A DNA stretch of 64,000 nucleotides from Erythroxylum novogranatense (GCA_029891385.1 CM057228.1:81022964-81086963); one strand, 5' to 3'. Shown: positions 10,510 through 23,058, counted from the stretch's first letter. A program made the numbers and translations. The notes: a model not told the origin generated them from the sequence alone.

Positions 10510-11550
10510 TTTCTCCCCCCTTAAAAGAATTTCATCCTCGAAATTCTTACCTAAATCAATGAAGAGATGAGGATACTTCTCCTTCATAGCTTCCAATGGC
10601 TCCCACGTGGCCTCTTCCACCGAATGGTTCCTCCATAAGACTTTTACTAGCTGCATTGTCTTGTTCCTGAGAACCTTTTCATTTGTATCCAAAATCTACA
10701 CTGGAAGCTCCTCATAACTCAAATCATCACTCAACTGAACTTCATCAGCTTGAATGACATGAGAAGGATCTGATCGGTATCTCCTCAATATAGAAACATG
10801 AAAGACATCATGAATCTGTGATAACTCAAGAGGCAATGCTAACTTGTAAGCCAACGGACCAATCCTCTCCAGAATCTCATAAGGCCCCATATACCTCGGA
10901 CTCAGCTTACCCTTCTTTCCAAATCTCAGAATCCCTTTTCAAGGAGAAGTCTTGAGAAAAAATTTCTCGCCGTCCTAAAAATCCATCTCCTTCCGGTGAG
11001 TATCTTCATAACTTTTCATCCTATCTTGAGCTACTTTTAGCCTGTGCTTAATCAAGTTAACCTTATCAACTGTCATCTGAATCAACTCTGGACCCAAAAG
11101 TTTCCTTTCTCCCTCTTCATCCCAATACACCGGAGTTCTACATCTTCTCCCATATAGAGCTTCATAAGGAGCCATCTGAATGCTCGAATGATACGAATTA
11201 TTGTAAGAAAATTCGATCAATGGAAAATGTTCATCCCATGCTCCTCTAAAATCCATCACTCATGCCCTGAGCATCCCCTCAAGGGTCCGAATGTTCCTCT
11301 CAGATTGTCCATCTGTCTGAGGATGGAAAGTAGTGCTGAAACTTAACTTAGTGTCCAAAACTTCCTGTAAATTGCCCAAAAATCTCGAAGTAAAATGAGG
11401 ATCCCTATCAGATACTATCGAATCCGGGATCCCATGTAATCTCACAATCTCATCAATGTATTTCTTTTCTAGCACATACAGAGGATCAGTCTGTTTGATT
11501 GCCACAAAATGGGCTGATTTCGTCAATCTATCCACAATCACCCATATGGC
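10483..11550 (-). pseudogene. chromovirus integrase (3' half) with chromodomain, broken
   Basis: Reading leftward: the integrase core ([36 protein letters not shown]), the conserved C-terminal segment (MAPYEALYGRRCRTP, YMGPYEILERIG, IHDVFHVS, LRRY) and a chromodomain (LRNKTMQLVKVLW, EATWEPLEAMKEKYPHLF). A chromodomain at this place defines chromoviruses and is thought to guide integration to heterochromatin. In-frame stops interrupt it: before ILDTNEK (10696-10698, CAG to TAG fits), in the DF*DGEK segment, at SP*KGIL (TGG to TGA fits) and after LRA. The upstream half continues at 20383 across the nested copia. Confidence 0.88.
10510..10527 (-). other. polypurine tract of the chromovirus
   Basis: On the minus strand this reads CTTTTAAGGGGGGAGAAA directly before the LTR start TGTTGGGCC. 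It is a standard plus-strand primer tract. Confidence 0.75.
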
Positions 11551-13487
11551 TGTAGGAAAATCCCGGGAGGTACGTCACATGTACCGGCAGCGGAAAACAA
11601 AAATTTTTGTTCTCGGGACTTTCCCGAAACCCAGGATCTTGGTATCCGTATGAAGACATCAACCTAAATAGCCAAAGAGACTATCTCTAAAGGTGATCCA
11701 CGCAGAGATCAGAAAATCTAACCGGATCAAACCCTTTTGACCCGGGAATAGCTAGAACAGATTAAAGCCTGCTAGAGCCTACCTCTGTCCTGGAGAGCTT
11801 CAGACTGACGTTGGACAAAGCTTGTGCTTGGAGAAGAGGGAAATCGATGGTTGAAGAAGAAGAAGCCTTGAAATCACCATTCCAACTTTCCTTAACACTT
11901 AAGGAAAAATACTTCTCTTCTTTCTCCATGGAGCAACCGTCGATCATCACATTTCTTGGCCTTCTTTGTCTATCTTTTAACCTTTAAAAGAGAGTTCCAT
12001 AAGCTTATGCCAAGTGGTGGCTTTATATCCACTCATTTCATAAAGTATTAAAGTAATAAAGCTTTGAAAAGTCAAAGCTTTATCTCTTCCTTCCTCCATT
12101 TCCAACGTGCACATGGCTTTATATATATGATTTAATTAATTAATTACTTAATTAATTAACATATATATAATTACTAAGAGGTCGATCAAGCTGGGTTAGG
12201 TCTACACGCCCTCCGGGCCCTTGCATCAAAAATCACGAAACCTTTCTTAGCAATATTGATGTCGCGATCTCATCGGGACATATCCCAATCCATTGGGATC
12301 CATTTAATCTAATGCTCTCCATAATTGGAACTCTGTCCAATTACTATTTCTGATTCTCTGAAACACTCTTATCGTGTGACCCTTTAGGTTCCGGTTATGT
12401 TGGCCACTTAGATTAACAATTAATCTGAGCAAGTCATGGCGGTATCTAGCAACACATCATGATCCCCAATTGACGGAAAGTAATCAGTTTGATGTATTCA
12501 TCACGAACGGATCACGAACCCTTCCATGAGACAATTACTGTGCAATTCGTCCTTTCACCATCCTATACCCCACTTGGTTATGAGTATGGTCAAAGTGTCA
12601 ACTCTCACTAGACGAGTCTAGCCCAGTGATATCGGTTCTCGTCACGGGACTCATTACTTTATATGTCAATGAAGACACTCTTCATGACATACATCTTGTG
12701 ACCTTAGTAATGATCCCGACAAGAGGCCATGGGTATCTCTTACGCTAATCCGAAGTGGTGAATCCTTTATTGGCTACTCAATTATCTTGAATACCTCAAG
12801 TCGTACCCAAGCACCACCCTATGAGTTACCTCGGAAGGCAACAAGGAATGGAGTCAAAGCAGGATCGGTATCAAGATATCCTTGAGTACCTCGAGTCTGG
12901 GATACTTGCACCATTCTATGATGAGATTATCAACGACACTTAGATAAGATATCCATGTGATGATCTCATGGCGGGTCATCGAATGAACTTACTACCGCTA
13001 GTAAGCATCCACATGTCAATTCTAAATATCTCATATTTACGGTTTACGAGATCCACCGCTTGATCCAATCAAGGAATATGACATGTGCTAGTCTATCCGG
13101 ATTAATGATGTCGGTCTCATTAATCCTATGACTAGGAGAATTTGAATCTTGACATAATTGCACATGATAGGAATCTCGGTGGTATGATCGCATCATAATT
13201 TCCTTCATGCTATGTCATATATCATGGACTTCATTAATTTGATTAAAGATCAAATCAATTCATAAACAATGTTTATGAATATCAAATTAATGAATAATGC
13301 CTTTCTTTATTTATTCATTCGATGCGCATCATTTGTGAATAAAATCTTTAAAGGGATTGCCTTTAGGGCACGAATAAACAATCTGTATCGCTTGAATAAG
13401 TCGACTTATCCAATGAACAAGTCGACTTATCGATGCGAAGATGTGTAAGTCGACTTACACATGGTACAAGTCGACTTATCACTTACA
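11551..13487 (-). repeat. 3' LTR of the nested copia
   Basis: Plus-strand boundaries are TGTAGGAAAATCC at 11551 and CACTTACA at 13487, followed by the minus-strand polypurine tract (AAGTGGGAGA). Four AAGTCGACTT palindromes sit at the U3 end (13398-13477). An AT-rich simple stretch lies at 12120-12175. Short open frames here (for example minus-strand 11762-11950) have no recognisable domain and I treat them as chance. Confidence 0.88.
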
Positions 13488-16032
13488 AATCTCCCACTTG
13501 ACCTAAAGCCAATCGCCTTAGTATCTAATACCATAAGCGAGTCCATGAGAATCACAATTCTCCTGTGACTATGGCTTTGTCAACGGAACAGCAACACTTT
13601 GCTCTGTGGGAATTCTCTCTATTAGGATATCATCTCGACTAATGATCTCCCGAATCGGCAAAGTACGAGTTCGGATCGTCGATAAGACTTTGGTTCCTTT
13701 GCCTGCGCATTAGCCCCATTGTATCACAATACAATCCTATGGGCCCATCACAGCTAGGGACCAGATCAAGTTCAGTAATGAACTTCTTGATCCAAACCGC
13801 TTCCTTTGCGCATCTCATGCGGCAATGTACTCTGCCTTGGTTGATGAATCAGTAGTCCTCTCTTGTTTGGAACTTTTCCAAATTGACCGCCACGCTATTC
13901 AGTGTGAATGTATATAACCTGATTGTGATTCAGAATCATCCTTATCAGATTAAATACTAGCATCTGAATGCCCGCTCACTTGGAGATTTCCATCTCCATA
14001 GATTAAGAAAACATCCTTAGTGCTTCGCAAGTACTTGAGGATATTCTTGACAGCCACCCAGTGACCTTCACTAGGATCCGATTGGTATCTGCTCGTAACA
14101 CTTAGAGCATACGATACATCGGGCCTCGTACATAGCATTGTTCTATGCTAAACCTCTTTAGCATCTCATCTATGTACGACGATTGTGAAAGACCAAGCAA
14201 CCTTTTGATTTATCTCTATAAATCTATATCCCAAGGATATAAGTTGCTTTACCAAGGTCTTTCATCACAAATTGATTGACAACCAAATTTTAGCGATTGC
14301 GGCATAGAGACATCGTTTTCCGATGAATATATGTCATCTACATACAACACAAGGAATACGATTGCAGTCCATTAACCTTCTTATACACACAATGATCATC
14401 CGGATTTTATGAGAAATCAAACTCTTTGATTGACTCATCAAAACGGATAATCCAACTCCTGGATGCTTGCTTCAATCCAAACATGGATTTCTGAAGCTTG
14501 CATACCATTTCACCATCGATGGAAGTGAAGCCCTCAGGTTGTGTCATACACATCCTTTGGGTAGATTTCTTCTCAGGAAAGCTGTCTTCACATCCATTTG
14601 CCATATCTCATAATCATAATGAGTGGCAATGGCTAGGAGTATCTGAATGGATTTAAGCATTGCTACGGGGCTGAAGGTCTCGTCATATTCAACTCCTTGT
14701 CTGTGACGAAATCCTTTAACCAGAAGCATTGCTTTATAGGTAATCAAATTACCATCCATGTTGGTTTTCTTCTGAAAACTTCTTTGCACCTAATGGGTTT
14801 TATCCTTCGGTGTAACAACCAAAGTCCATACTTGGTTTTCATACATGGAATCCATTTGATTTCATGGCACAAAGCCATGTTCGGACTCGAACTTTTCGAA
14901 CTGCTCATAGGTAGTAGGCGCATCATCTCATATGAGCAATCGTCATTCTGCTCACTTACGAAATTCATATCTCTCGAGAAGCGGTCGTATCCTACTTAAC
15001 CTCTGAAATTCGTGTGTAGTAGAAGGTTGAATCTGTTACCTCATGTATATGAGTGGCGAGTTTGAGTTCGAGCGATTGATCTATGTTTGTTCGAGCATCT
15101 TGAACTTCCTCAAGTTCAACTTTGCTCCCACTGTCCTCTTGTAAAAGAAACTCTTTCTTTAAGAAAACAGCATGTTTGGAAACAAACAACTTTTGTTCCT
15201 AAGCAAGGTAGAATTGATATTCCACGAACAAACACTTGTCAGCTTTTACATCAAATGTATCTGACTGTGTCCGCTTCACGTAAGCAGGACAACCCCAAAC
15301 TTTCAGATGAGAAAGATAGAGCTTTGTGTTAGTCCATATCTCCATATGGAGTAACCACAACTGTCTTTAATGGAACTCTGTTTAGCAAGTAAACAGCTGT
15401 CTCGAGCGCATATTCCCAAAACTGTGCAAAACCTATCATTAATCGCACCATGTCTAACAAGGTTCGATTTCTCCTTTCAGCCACACCGTTGTGTTGCGGC
15501 GTGTAAGGTGGAGTATACTGAGATAAAATCTCATTATCTCTGAGATAATCCAAAACTGTTGGTGTAAGCATTTTCCACCACGATCAGATCGTAATGTATT
15601 CATACTTTTACCAAGTTAGTTTTCTACTTCATCTCTGAATTATTTGAACTTTTCAATCGCTTCAGATTTGTATCTCATCAGATACAGATACTTATATCGT
15701 GAATAATCACCGATAAAAGTAATGAAGTAAAAACAACCACTTCTGGCATAGATGGACATCGGACCACATACATCCGAATGTATTAGGTCTAATGTTCCAT
15801 TCACTCGTTCACCCTTACCTTTAAAGGATAACTTAGTCATCTTGCCTAATAAACAAGATTCGCATGTGTCATATGATTCATAATCAAATGACCCTAAACA
15901 TCCACTCTTATGGAGCTTAGCGATGCGTGTCTCATTTATATGGCCAAGCCGACAATGCCATAAGTAAGTTGATTTTAAATTATCTCGATTATGTCTTTCC
16001 GCGTCATTGACATTCATAATTGGATATGACAT
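13488..16032 (-). pseudogene. pol of the nested copia (integrase, RT, RNase H), heavily broken
   Basis: Reading leftward from 16032: GAG-pre-integrase (LWHCRLGHINETRIAKLH, CESCLLGKM), integrase core (LIHSDVCGPMS, ERRNRTLLDMVRLM), RT (GVEYDETFSPVAMLKSI, WQMDVKTAFL, LYVDDI near 14330), then TRPDVSYALSVTSRYQSD and YLRSTKDVF, typical of the segment before RNase H in Tork/Angela-type elements. It is scattered with small indels and stops, so no long frame survives. The polypurine tract lies directly left of the coding region (13488-13500). Replication enzymes are no longer encodable. Confidence 0.85.
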
Positions 16033-16449
16033 ATCTCATATGTCAATTCCATTGCATAATGTATGAGTACCATAGAGCATTCCATTGCAACTAATATAAC
16101 AACCATTGCTACGAAAGTCCAATGGAAACCAGCTCTAATTAAACATAAAACATACAATATGTTCTTTGTTTAAAACAGGTACAAAATGTCAATCATCCAA
16201 TTTGAATATAAGCCCACTAGGGAGTAACCAGACATAAGTGTCTACGGCTAATGTAGCAACTCTTGCTGCATTACCTACACAAAGGTCTAGTTCTCCTTTA
16301 TAAGCTTTCTCATCCCCGAGGCCCTACATATCATTTCATATGTGTGAGCCTGGCCGGTATCAAATACCGATATGTTTGGATCAGAATAGTATTAACCTCA
16401 ATGAAAACATATTTGAAGAAGTAGAGGCATCGATGCCTTCTTACGCTTC

Positions 16450-17198
16450 GGGGAATCGAGATAGATTTTACAAGACGCCTCTGGTGGCTAGACTTGCCAC
16501 AATGAAAGCAAAATCCTTTTGAGGCGAATCTTTGGTTTTCTTTGATGGCACTTCCTTTGGTTTCTTGCCCTTTTTCTTCTTTGAACCAGAAGAAGAAGCA
16601 TCCACCATTAGCACTTGCTAGCTATCTTTCTTGATAGCTCGCTTTTTGTCATGAAGCAGATTGATCACCGAGAATTGTTGTGGATATTTGGTTTATCCGA
16701 TAGTTTATCACAAACTGTGAATAACCATCAGACAATCCAACCAGAATTAAGTCTCTACTTAACTCATAATCCATTACAAATCCTAAGACGGCCAATCTCT
16801 CAATATAGCCATTCATCTTCAGGGCATACTGCACAGCAGATATCCCTGGAGCCATCTTTGTGGTGATGAGAAGCCTTGAGGTCTTGAACCTTTCAGACCG
16901 AGCTTACTCATCAAACAGCTCCCTAAGATGAAATACTATAGAGTGAGCATCCATGGACTCGTGCTGCTGCTGCAGCTCTGGTGACATCGAGGCAAGTAGC
17001 CATATCCCCGTCCATTAGATGCTTACGATATGCTTTCTGATCCCCATCAGAAGCATCGACAGCAGGTGCAACTGGAAGTGGAACATCTAGGACGTATCCC
17101 AATTCCTCAGATCTAAGAACAATTCTTAGATTCCTTAGCCAATCAAGAAAATTCAGTCCAGAATAGAGAGCGAAAATCACACTGAAAGACATCTTCAA
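16450..17198 (-). pseudogene. gag of the nested copia
   Basis: The probable N-terminus is near 17190 (…YSGLNFLDWLRNLRIVLRSEELGYVLD…), the conserved start of the copia capsid-like domain. A middle segment lies at 16649-16855 (MAPGISAVQYALKMNGYIERL), and a zinc knuckle with residues C-F-H-C-G-K-S-S-H is at about 16480-16511; its final Cys is lost. Frameshifts separate the pieces. The protein would package element RNA into cytoplasmic particles. The stretch 16033-16450 should hold the protease, but I could not read a clear one. Confidence 0.72.
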
Positions 17199-17372
17199 TC
17201 AACCTAAACGCGATAGAGAGAAGGAATGATAGAATAGATATGCCTGCATGATCATAAGGACTTGCATGATATGCATATGGCTCCCACTAGTTTCCTAGAA
17301 TCCATAACCCTCTTTACGAATCCAAAGAAACAATGTGACATAATGTCTAGTGGATCGATATCGACATTGCTA

Positions 17373-17772
17373 AGAGTGACCTTGAGTTTGCCCAACAAGC
17401 CACAACTTAGGTCAATCGGTAGGTATCGGTCATACCAATTGTATCATCGATAACCGACATTGAGAATGACCTTGGATTTGTCCAACAAGCCACCTTATGT
17501 CTCGGGTGGTATCAGATATACAAATTACATCTTAGACATAACTATCGATCAGTGCTATCAACTTGTTGATGTATGCACTTACATTGGGTATCAACTCTTT
17601 GATGCGCATACATCCGATATATGCTACCCAATTTCGCCTCTGTCCACGTTGACCTTGAGTTTGCTCAACAAACCAACGCTTCCAGTGAAAACCAACCCAT
17701 TAATCAGAAAATCTTATTTTCATGGTTCGAACATATCCGTATAGAGTGAGCTTGAGTTTGCCCAACAACCCA
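17373..17772. repeat. four-copy leader repeat in the nested copia
   Basis: Four imperfect copies of a unit around GACCTTGAGTTTGCCCAACA begin near 17373, 17466, 17647 and 17744, spaced 93, 181 and 97 bp apart. They lie in the untranslated leader just upstream of gag. Their role is unknown. Confidence 0.75.
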
Positions 17773-17972
17773 GCCCTATAAGAACTCTGGTTCTTACCAT
17801 ATTAATGGAAGGCGTTAGTTTTCATATTCCGAGGAGGGATTTCGAATTCTCTTCTTCTTCTTCTCCAAGCTGAAGGATTATAGTCGCCAGGACTATATGG
17901 AATGATTTAGGTTTCATCAATCCAATTGAATCAATCCTTATAATCATCCATCATCCAACCTGAGCATGCCAC

Positions 17973-18194
17973 AAGTCGACTTTCATCAAATGCAAGTCGC
18001 CTTATATTCCTTACACACAAGTCGACTTGTATGACACAAGTCGACTTATGTCACCTGCCCATGAACAAGTCGACTTACAAGGTACTACAAGTCGACTTAT
18101 ATTGAGATCTTGAACAAGTCGACTTATTTCATACACAAGTCGACTTATCCAAAAACCTTGAACAAGTGGACTTATTTCATATACAAGTCGACTT
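17973..18194. repeat. AAGTCGACTT word array in the copia leader
   Basis: Exact copies start at 17973, 18019, 18038, 18067, 18089, 18116, 18137 and 18185. Variants AAGTCGCCTT and AAGTGGACTT lie between them. Spacers are 9-40 bp and mostly unrelated; the only near-repeat among spacers is 'ttgaacaagt...cttatttcata'. Confidence 0.88.
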
Positions 18195-19286
18195 ATTAGA
18201 AATTTTGCTAAAATCTCTAATCGGCTAATTCCTCAATCAGTACAATTCCAATTCTCAAAACCATCATACCTAGGGTAATATCTGTGAATTGATGCCTCAA
18301 TGAACACTTCATTGATTCATGAATGCCTTAAATAGTCAAACTATATGAAAAGCTTGAAATGAGTCAAAACTCATTAATGTCCAAACAATTTAGGAACACC
18401 CAAATTATCATCCTAAGCATCTCTAGCTAGCACATACATTATCAAATTTACTTCAGCACATGCCATAAAAAATATGACGGTCAAAACAAACAAGATAATG
18501 CAATATACTAACGAGACGCTAATGTGACCAATTCGGCATTCAAAAATTCTTGGAAAAGGTAATTCAAGAAATTCAGTTTGGCAATCATACTACATCAAGA
18601 TAACACATTTTTAATCATATTAAAAATGGTGCAAGGCATTGGAACTGAAAAATCACACTCAATCAAGCCAAGCAAAACAGTGCCAACAATTTTCACAAAA
18701 CTGTCCAGTTCTGTACATTGCTCGAAATGATCAATGAAACAATTTCAATAAATTATGAGAAAATTACATAGGTTACTACATGTTCAGAACATGCTACCTA
18801 AATTGTTTCAGGATTTTAGCCATCAAAAACGCAGTCAACCTAAATAACAAAACCGATTCAAAATCTGTGTTCATCAGCACAGCAATTCCCAACAGCATAG
18901 AATAAATTCGTGAATAAATATCCAATCACCTTGAAATCCAATTTCCATGCTCACAGATATTCACCACATCTTAGAGACATGTAGGTAAAGGAAAATTCCA
19001 AAAACGATTTATTCTCGATTTTATACTACTGCCTGTTCCAGAATCGTTTCACAAAACAGCATCTGTAACCTTAGGGAATTAATTAGCAAAACTATATCAA
19101 ATCAAATCAATAAATTCTGAAAATTCATAGACATATTCTCTAACATGTTATGAACATTTCTGGACAGAAAAATTTGAAAAATGCATCTCTATACAGAATC
19201 GAAATTTGGACAGCAAGCATGCATCAACAACCTAATTCAATTAGGGTTTACGATCTCGCTTAGGTTTTAGCTTCATACGGGATGCA

Positions 19287-19301
19287 GGGCGCTCGATACC
19301 C
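19287..19301 (-). other. primer-binding site of the nested copia
   Basis: On the minus strand this reads GGGTATCGAGCGCCC one base after the LTR end. It matches the plant pattern TGGTATCRGAGC, complementary to the 3' end of initiator Met-tRNA, with changes. The plus-strand copia in this window has TGGTATCGAGCC. Confidence 0.65.
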
Positions 19302-19302
19302 T

Positions 19303-20382
19303 TGTAGGAAAATCCGGGAGGTACATCACATGTACGGCAGCTGAAAACAAATTTTCAGCGGTAATGTTATTGATTTGATTTGATGTATTCATCACGAACC
19401 GATCACTTAACCCTTCCATAGACAATTACCGTGCAATTCGTCTTTTCACCATCCTATACCCCACTTGGTTATGAGTATGGTCAAAGTGTCAACTCTCACT
19501 AGACTGAGTCTAGCCCAAGTGATATCAGTTCTCGTCCTGGGACTCATTACTTTATATGTCAATGAAGACACTCTTCATGACATACATCTTTGCCTTGACC
19601 TTAGTAATGATCCCGACAAGAGGCTATGGGTATCTCTTACGCTAATCCGAAGTGGTGAATCCTTTATTGGCTACTCAATTATCTTCGAATACCTCATGCT
19701 GTACCCAAGCACCACCCTATGAGTTACCTCTGGAAGGCAACAAGGAATGGAGTCAAAGCAGGATCGGATCAAGATATCCTTGAGTACCTCAAGTCAAGGA
19801 TACTTGCACCATTGCTATGATGAGATTATCAACGACACTTAGATAAGATATCCATGTGATGATCTCATGGCGGGTCATCCAATGAACTTACTACCGCTAG
19901 TAAGCATCCACATGTCAATTCTAAATATCTCATATTTACGGTTTACGAGATCCACCGCTTGATCCAATCAGGAATATGACATGTGCTAGTCTATCCGGAT
20001 TAATGATGTCGGTCTCATTAATCCTATGACTAGGAGAATTTGAATCTTGACATAATTGCACATGATAGGAATCTCGGTAGTATGATCGCATCATAATTTC
20101 CTTCATGCTATGTCATATATCATGGACTTCATTAATTTGATTAAAGATCAAATCAATTCATAAACAATATTTATGAATATCAAATTAATGAATAATGCCT
20201 TTCTTTATTTATTCATTCGATGCATCATTTGTGAATAAAATCGCTAAAGGGATTGTCTTTAGGGCACAAATAAACAGTACCGTCCTTGAATAAGTCGACT
20301 TATCCAATGAACAAGTCGACTTATCGGTACCGAAGATGTGTAAGTCGACTTACACATTGTACAAGTCGACTTATCACTTACA
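19303..20382 (-). repeat. 5' LTR of the nested copia, with internal deletion
   Basis: It starts TGTAGGAAAATCC, as in the other LTR, and ends CACTTACA at 20382. Collinearity with the 3' LTR breaks at about 19340, jumping from the equivalent of about 11600 to about 12487, with a few filler bases. The four AAGTCGACTT palindromes are kept at 20292-20372. The loss removes much of the R/U5 portion in element sense and must postdate integration if both LTRs were identical at birth. Confidence 0.88.
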
Positions 20383-22004
20383 ATGGCATCATGACTCCTA
20401 CTGGTCCTGGGCAATCCCATCAAAAAGTCCATAGCCACTCTCTGCCAATTCCACTCGAGAATGGATAATGGCCTCAATTGGCCTGAAGGTGCCTGATGCT
20501 CAGCCTTGGCTTGTTGACACACTAGACACTTACTTGGATACTTAGCCACATCTTTCTTCATACCTCTCCATGAGAAATGCTCCCTAAGATCCCGGTATAT
20601 CCTGGTGCTACCTGGGTGCATAGCATAAGGTGCATTGTGCGCCTCATCCAGAATCTCATCCTTCACCTCCTTGACATCTGGAATACAGAGCCTATTCTCA
20701 ACTGTCAGGAGTCCATCATCACTCACCACTATGTCAAACTTCTGACCCTTCTGAATCTCTTCCTGCAGCTTACTCAGTTCTGCATCCTGAACCTACAACT
20801 CTTTCACTTTTTCTCAGAGGATCAGCCTCACCCTAAAAGTAGCAACCATACAATCAGACTCCTCCTGCTTTAAACTGATTCTGAGCTTAGCCATCTCTTC
20901 TAATAGCGGTAGATAAACTGTCTGCACGTGTGCTATGGAAGACTTCCTGCTCAAGGCATCTGTAATAACATTTGCTTTGCCTGGATGATACTCAATCAAC
21001 AAGTCATAGTCTTTAAGCAGCTCAATCCATTTCCTCTGTCTCAAATTCAGCTCCTTTTGACTCAACAAGTATTTGAGACTTTTGTGATCTGTAAAGATCC
21101 TAGTTTGAACCCCATACAAATAATGCCTCCAGATCTTCAAGGCAAATATCACAACTGCTAATTCCAGATCGTGGGTTGGATAATTCACCTTATAAGGCTT
21201 TAGCTGTCGTGAGGCATATGCTATCACCTTATCTCCCTGTATAAGTACACATCCCAACCCCTTTCTGAAAGCATCACTATACACGGTATAACTTCCCTCT
21301 CCTGGAGCACTAGTCAATCTGTGCTTGAGCTCCTCAAAGCTCTGCTGGCATTCATCACTCTAGACAAATTTCCGATTCTTCCTCAATAACTTGGTCAAAG
21401 GAGCGGCAATCATGGAAAAACCCTCCATGAATCTCCTATAATAATCTGCCAAATCCAGAAAGCTCCTCACCTCTGTCATTATTGTCGGGGCATGCCAATT
21501 CGCTACTGCTTCAATCTTCTTAGGATCTACATGCACCCCATTTTCAGAAATAATGTGACCAAGGAAGACCACTTCATGAAGCCAAAATTCACATTTAGTG
21601 AATTTGGCATACAGCTCCCTCTCCTTCAACCTCTGTAATACAATCCTCAAGTGTTCCTCATGCTCTCCTACACTTCTGGAATACACTAGAATGTCATCGA
21701 TGAACACGATCACAAACTGATCCAAAAACTCCTTAAAGACCCTGTTCATAAAATCCATGAAAGTAGCAGGAGCATTGGTTAGTCCAAAAGGCATAACCAA
21801 AAATTCATAATGCCTATACCGTGTTCTGAAGGCTGCCTTGCTCACATCAGACTCCTTAATCTTGAGTTGATGGTAGCCAGACCTAAGATCAATCTTAGAG
21901 AAGACTGTTGCTCCCTGCAGCTGATCAAACAAGTCACCTATCCGAGGCAAAGGATACTTGTTTTTCACTGTCACCTTATTGATCCTCCTGTAGTCAATGC
22001 ACAT
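20383..22004 (-). pseudogene. chromovirus RT, RNase H and integrase N-terminus
   Basis: Reading leftward from 22004: RT ([45 protein letters not shown], catalytic FIDDILVYS intact), the RT-RNase H link ([16 protein letters not shown]), RNase H ([49 protein letters not shown]) and the integrase zinc-finger region (HPGSTRIYRDLRE, CLVCQQAKAEHQ) up to SHDAI, where the nested copia interrupts. The first catalytic RNase H segment has YSDA with a following frameshift-free run; the break near 21360 follows LRKNRKFV. The sequence is typical of Tekay/Del elements. The N-terminal part of RT is missing. Confidence 0.9.
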
Positions 22005-22187
22005 CCTCCAGGTTTCATCTTTCTTTTCACTGTCACCTTATTGATCCTCCAGGTTTCTCTCAGTTATGCTATTTCCTCCCACTGAGGAGGCCTATACTAA
22101 GCCTGCCCTAAATTGCTTCCTCTACTGAGGGGCACTACTACCACCCTGACTCTAAGTATAGGCACTCTTCTCACCCCTGACAGCTGT
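22005..22187 (-). other. deletion scar between gag and RT of the chromovirus
   Basis: The protease and RT N-terminus, normally over 1 kb, are replaced by about 180 bp. A segment around TTTTCACTGTCACCTTATTG occurs twice (21962-21988 and 22024-22050), so the junction carries a local duplication of about 62 bp. This suggests repair synthesis during the deletion. No aspartic protease motif remains. Confidence 0.65.
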
Positions 22188-23058
22188 CTAAGCACTACTC
22201 CCCTTCCTGGAAGACTGCTCTCTGCTCTTTCTCTTCCTGCTCATCTCCTGTTTAATATTCTCCAGCTTTTCAGCCTGGAGTGTGGCATCCACTAGCTGCT
22301 GATAATAAGATAAGTTATGAATAATGACCTTCTCTTTGATTCCCAGGTGGAGACCTCCCTCAAACTTGCGGAACTTGTCTTCTTCATTGGCCATAATGTG
22401 AGCTGCATATCGAGATAGTTGGGTAAACTTTAGCTCATACTCGCTGACAGTCATCTCCTTCTGAGTCAGATTTAAGAACTCCCTGGCCTTTTCCTGGATA
22501 TAGACTTGGGAGAGATACTTCTCCCTGAAAACCTCCCCAAAATCCCTCCATGTCAGCACTGGAGGCATAGCCTGACTCTGTGGCACTGACTCCCACCAGT
22601 GGAGAGCATCTCCCTATAGTAAACTAACTGCATACTCCAGCTTCTCTTCATCTGTGCACTTCATCTGCACCAGGACCCTCTCTGTCCTCTTCATCCAAGA
22701 TTCAGTTTCCTCTAGATTGGTGGTACCATTAAATTCCACCACGTCATACTTCCGCAGCTTGTCATACTGCCTGCCCCTGACCACTGGAACTGGCACCTGA
22801 GCCTGAGAGCCTTGGCCTATGGCATAGGTGAAAGCCTGGGCAAAGGATGCCATGGGCAAAGGCCTGGAAGAATTGCGGATCCATTGTATGCATAGTAGGA
22901 GGAGGAGGAGGCGACGGCTCCTCAGGTTGCACACTAGGTACCTTTGAGCTAGGAGCAGAGCGTGTCCCCGCATCTTGTGGGACATGTGACTCATCCGTGC
23001 TCCCCTGGCGAGAGCTAGAACGAGGTCGTGCTCCTCGAATTCTACTCCGAGGTGGCAT
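22188..23058 (-). pseudogene. chromovirus gag, frameshifted
   Basis: Start at 23058 (MPPRSRIRGARPRSSS), an Arg/Ser-rich N-terminus followed by a proline run (about residues 50-55). A frameshift near 22850 moves the frame into the capsid-like domain: YDKLRKYDVVEFNGT, ESWMKRTERVLVQM, then GDALHWWESVP after a stop explained by CAG to TAG (22616), and LTWRDFGEVFREKYLSQVY, REFLNLTQKEMTVSEY, FTQLSRYA. This order is typical of Tekay/Del gag. No zinc knuckle is visible before the deletion scar. The product would have formed the virus-like particle. Confidence 0.85.

Larger units (their letters stand above)
17199..19286 (-). other. long 5' leader of the nested copia
   Basis: About 2.1 kb lie between the primer site and gag. 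It carries two repeat arrays: four copies of a roughly 28-nt unit containing GACCTTGAGTTTGCCCAACA (starting about 17373, 17466, 17647 and 17744), and an AAGTCGACTT array (17973-18194) with eight exact copies and at least two variants. The segment 17780-18065 reappears inverted at about 47231-47474. The rest (18200-19286) is AT-rich with no feature I recognise. Small open frames inside it are not supported. Confidence 0.7.
11551..20382 (-). mobile_element. Ty1/copia Tork/Angela-like element, minus strand, nested in the chromovirus
   Basis: A full-length element with TG...CA ends: 3' LTR 11551-13487, internal region to 19302, 5' LTR 19303-20382. The target duplication ATGGC is perfect (11546-11550 and 20383-20387) and splits the chromovirus integrase. 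The internal region keeps recognisable gag, a CCHC knuckle, integrase, RT and RNase H, with many frameshifts. The two LTRs differ in length (1937 and 1080 bp) because the 5' copy lost about 0.9 kb. A related but rearranged copy is at 47146-52819. Confidence 0.92.
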
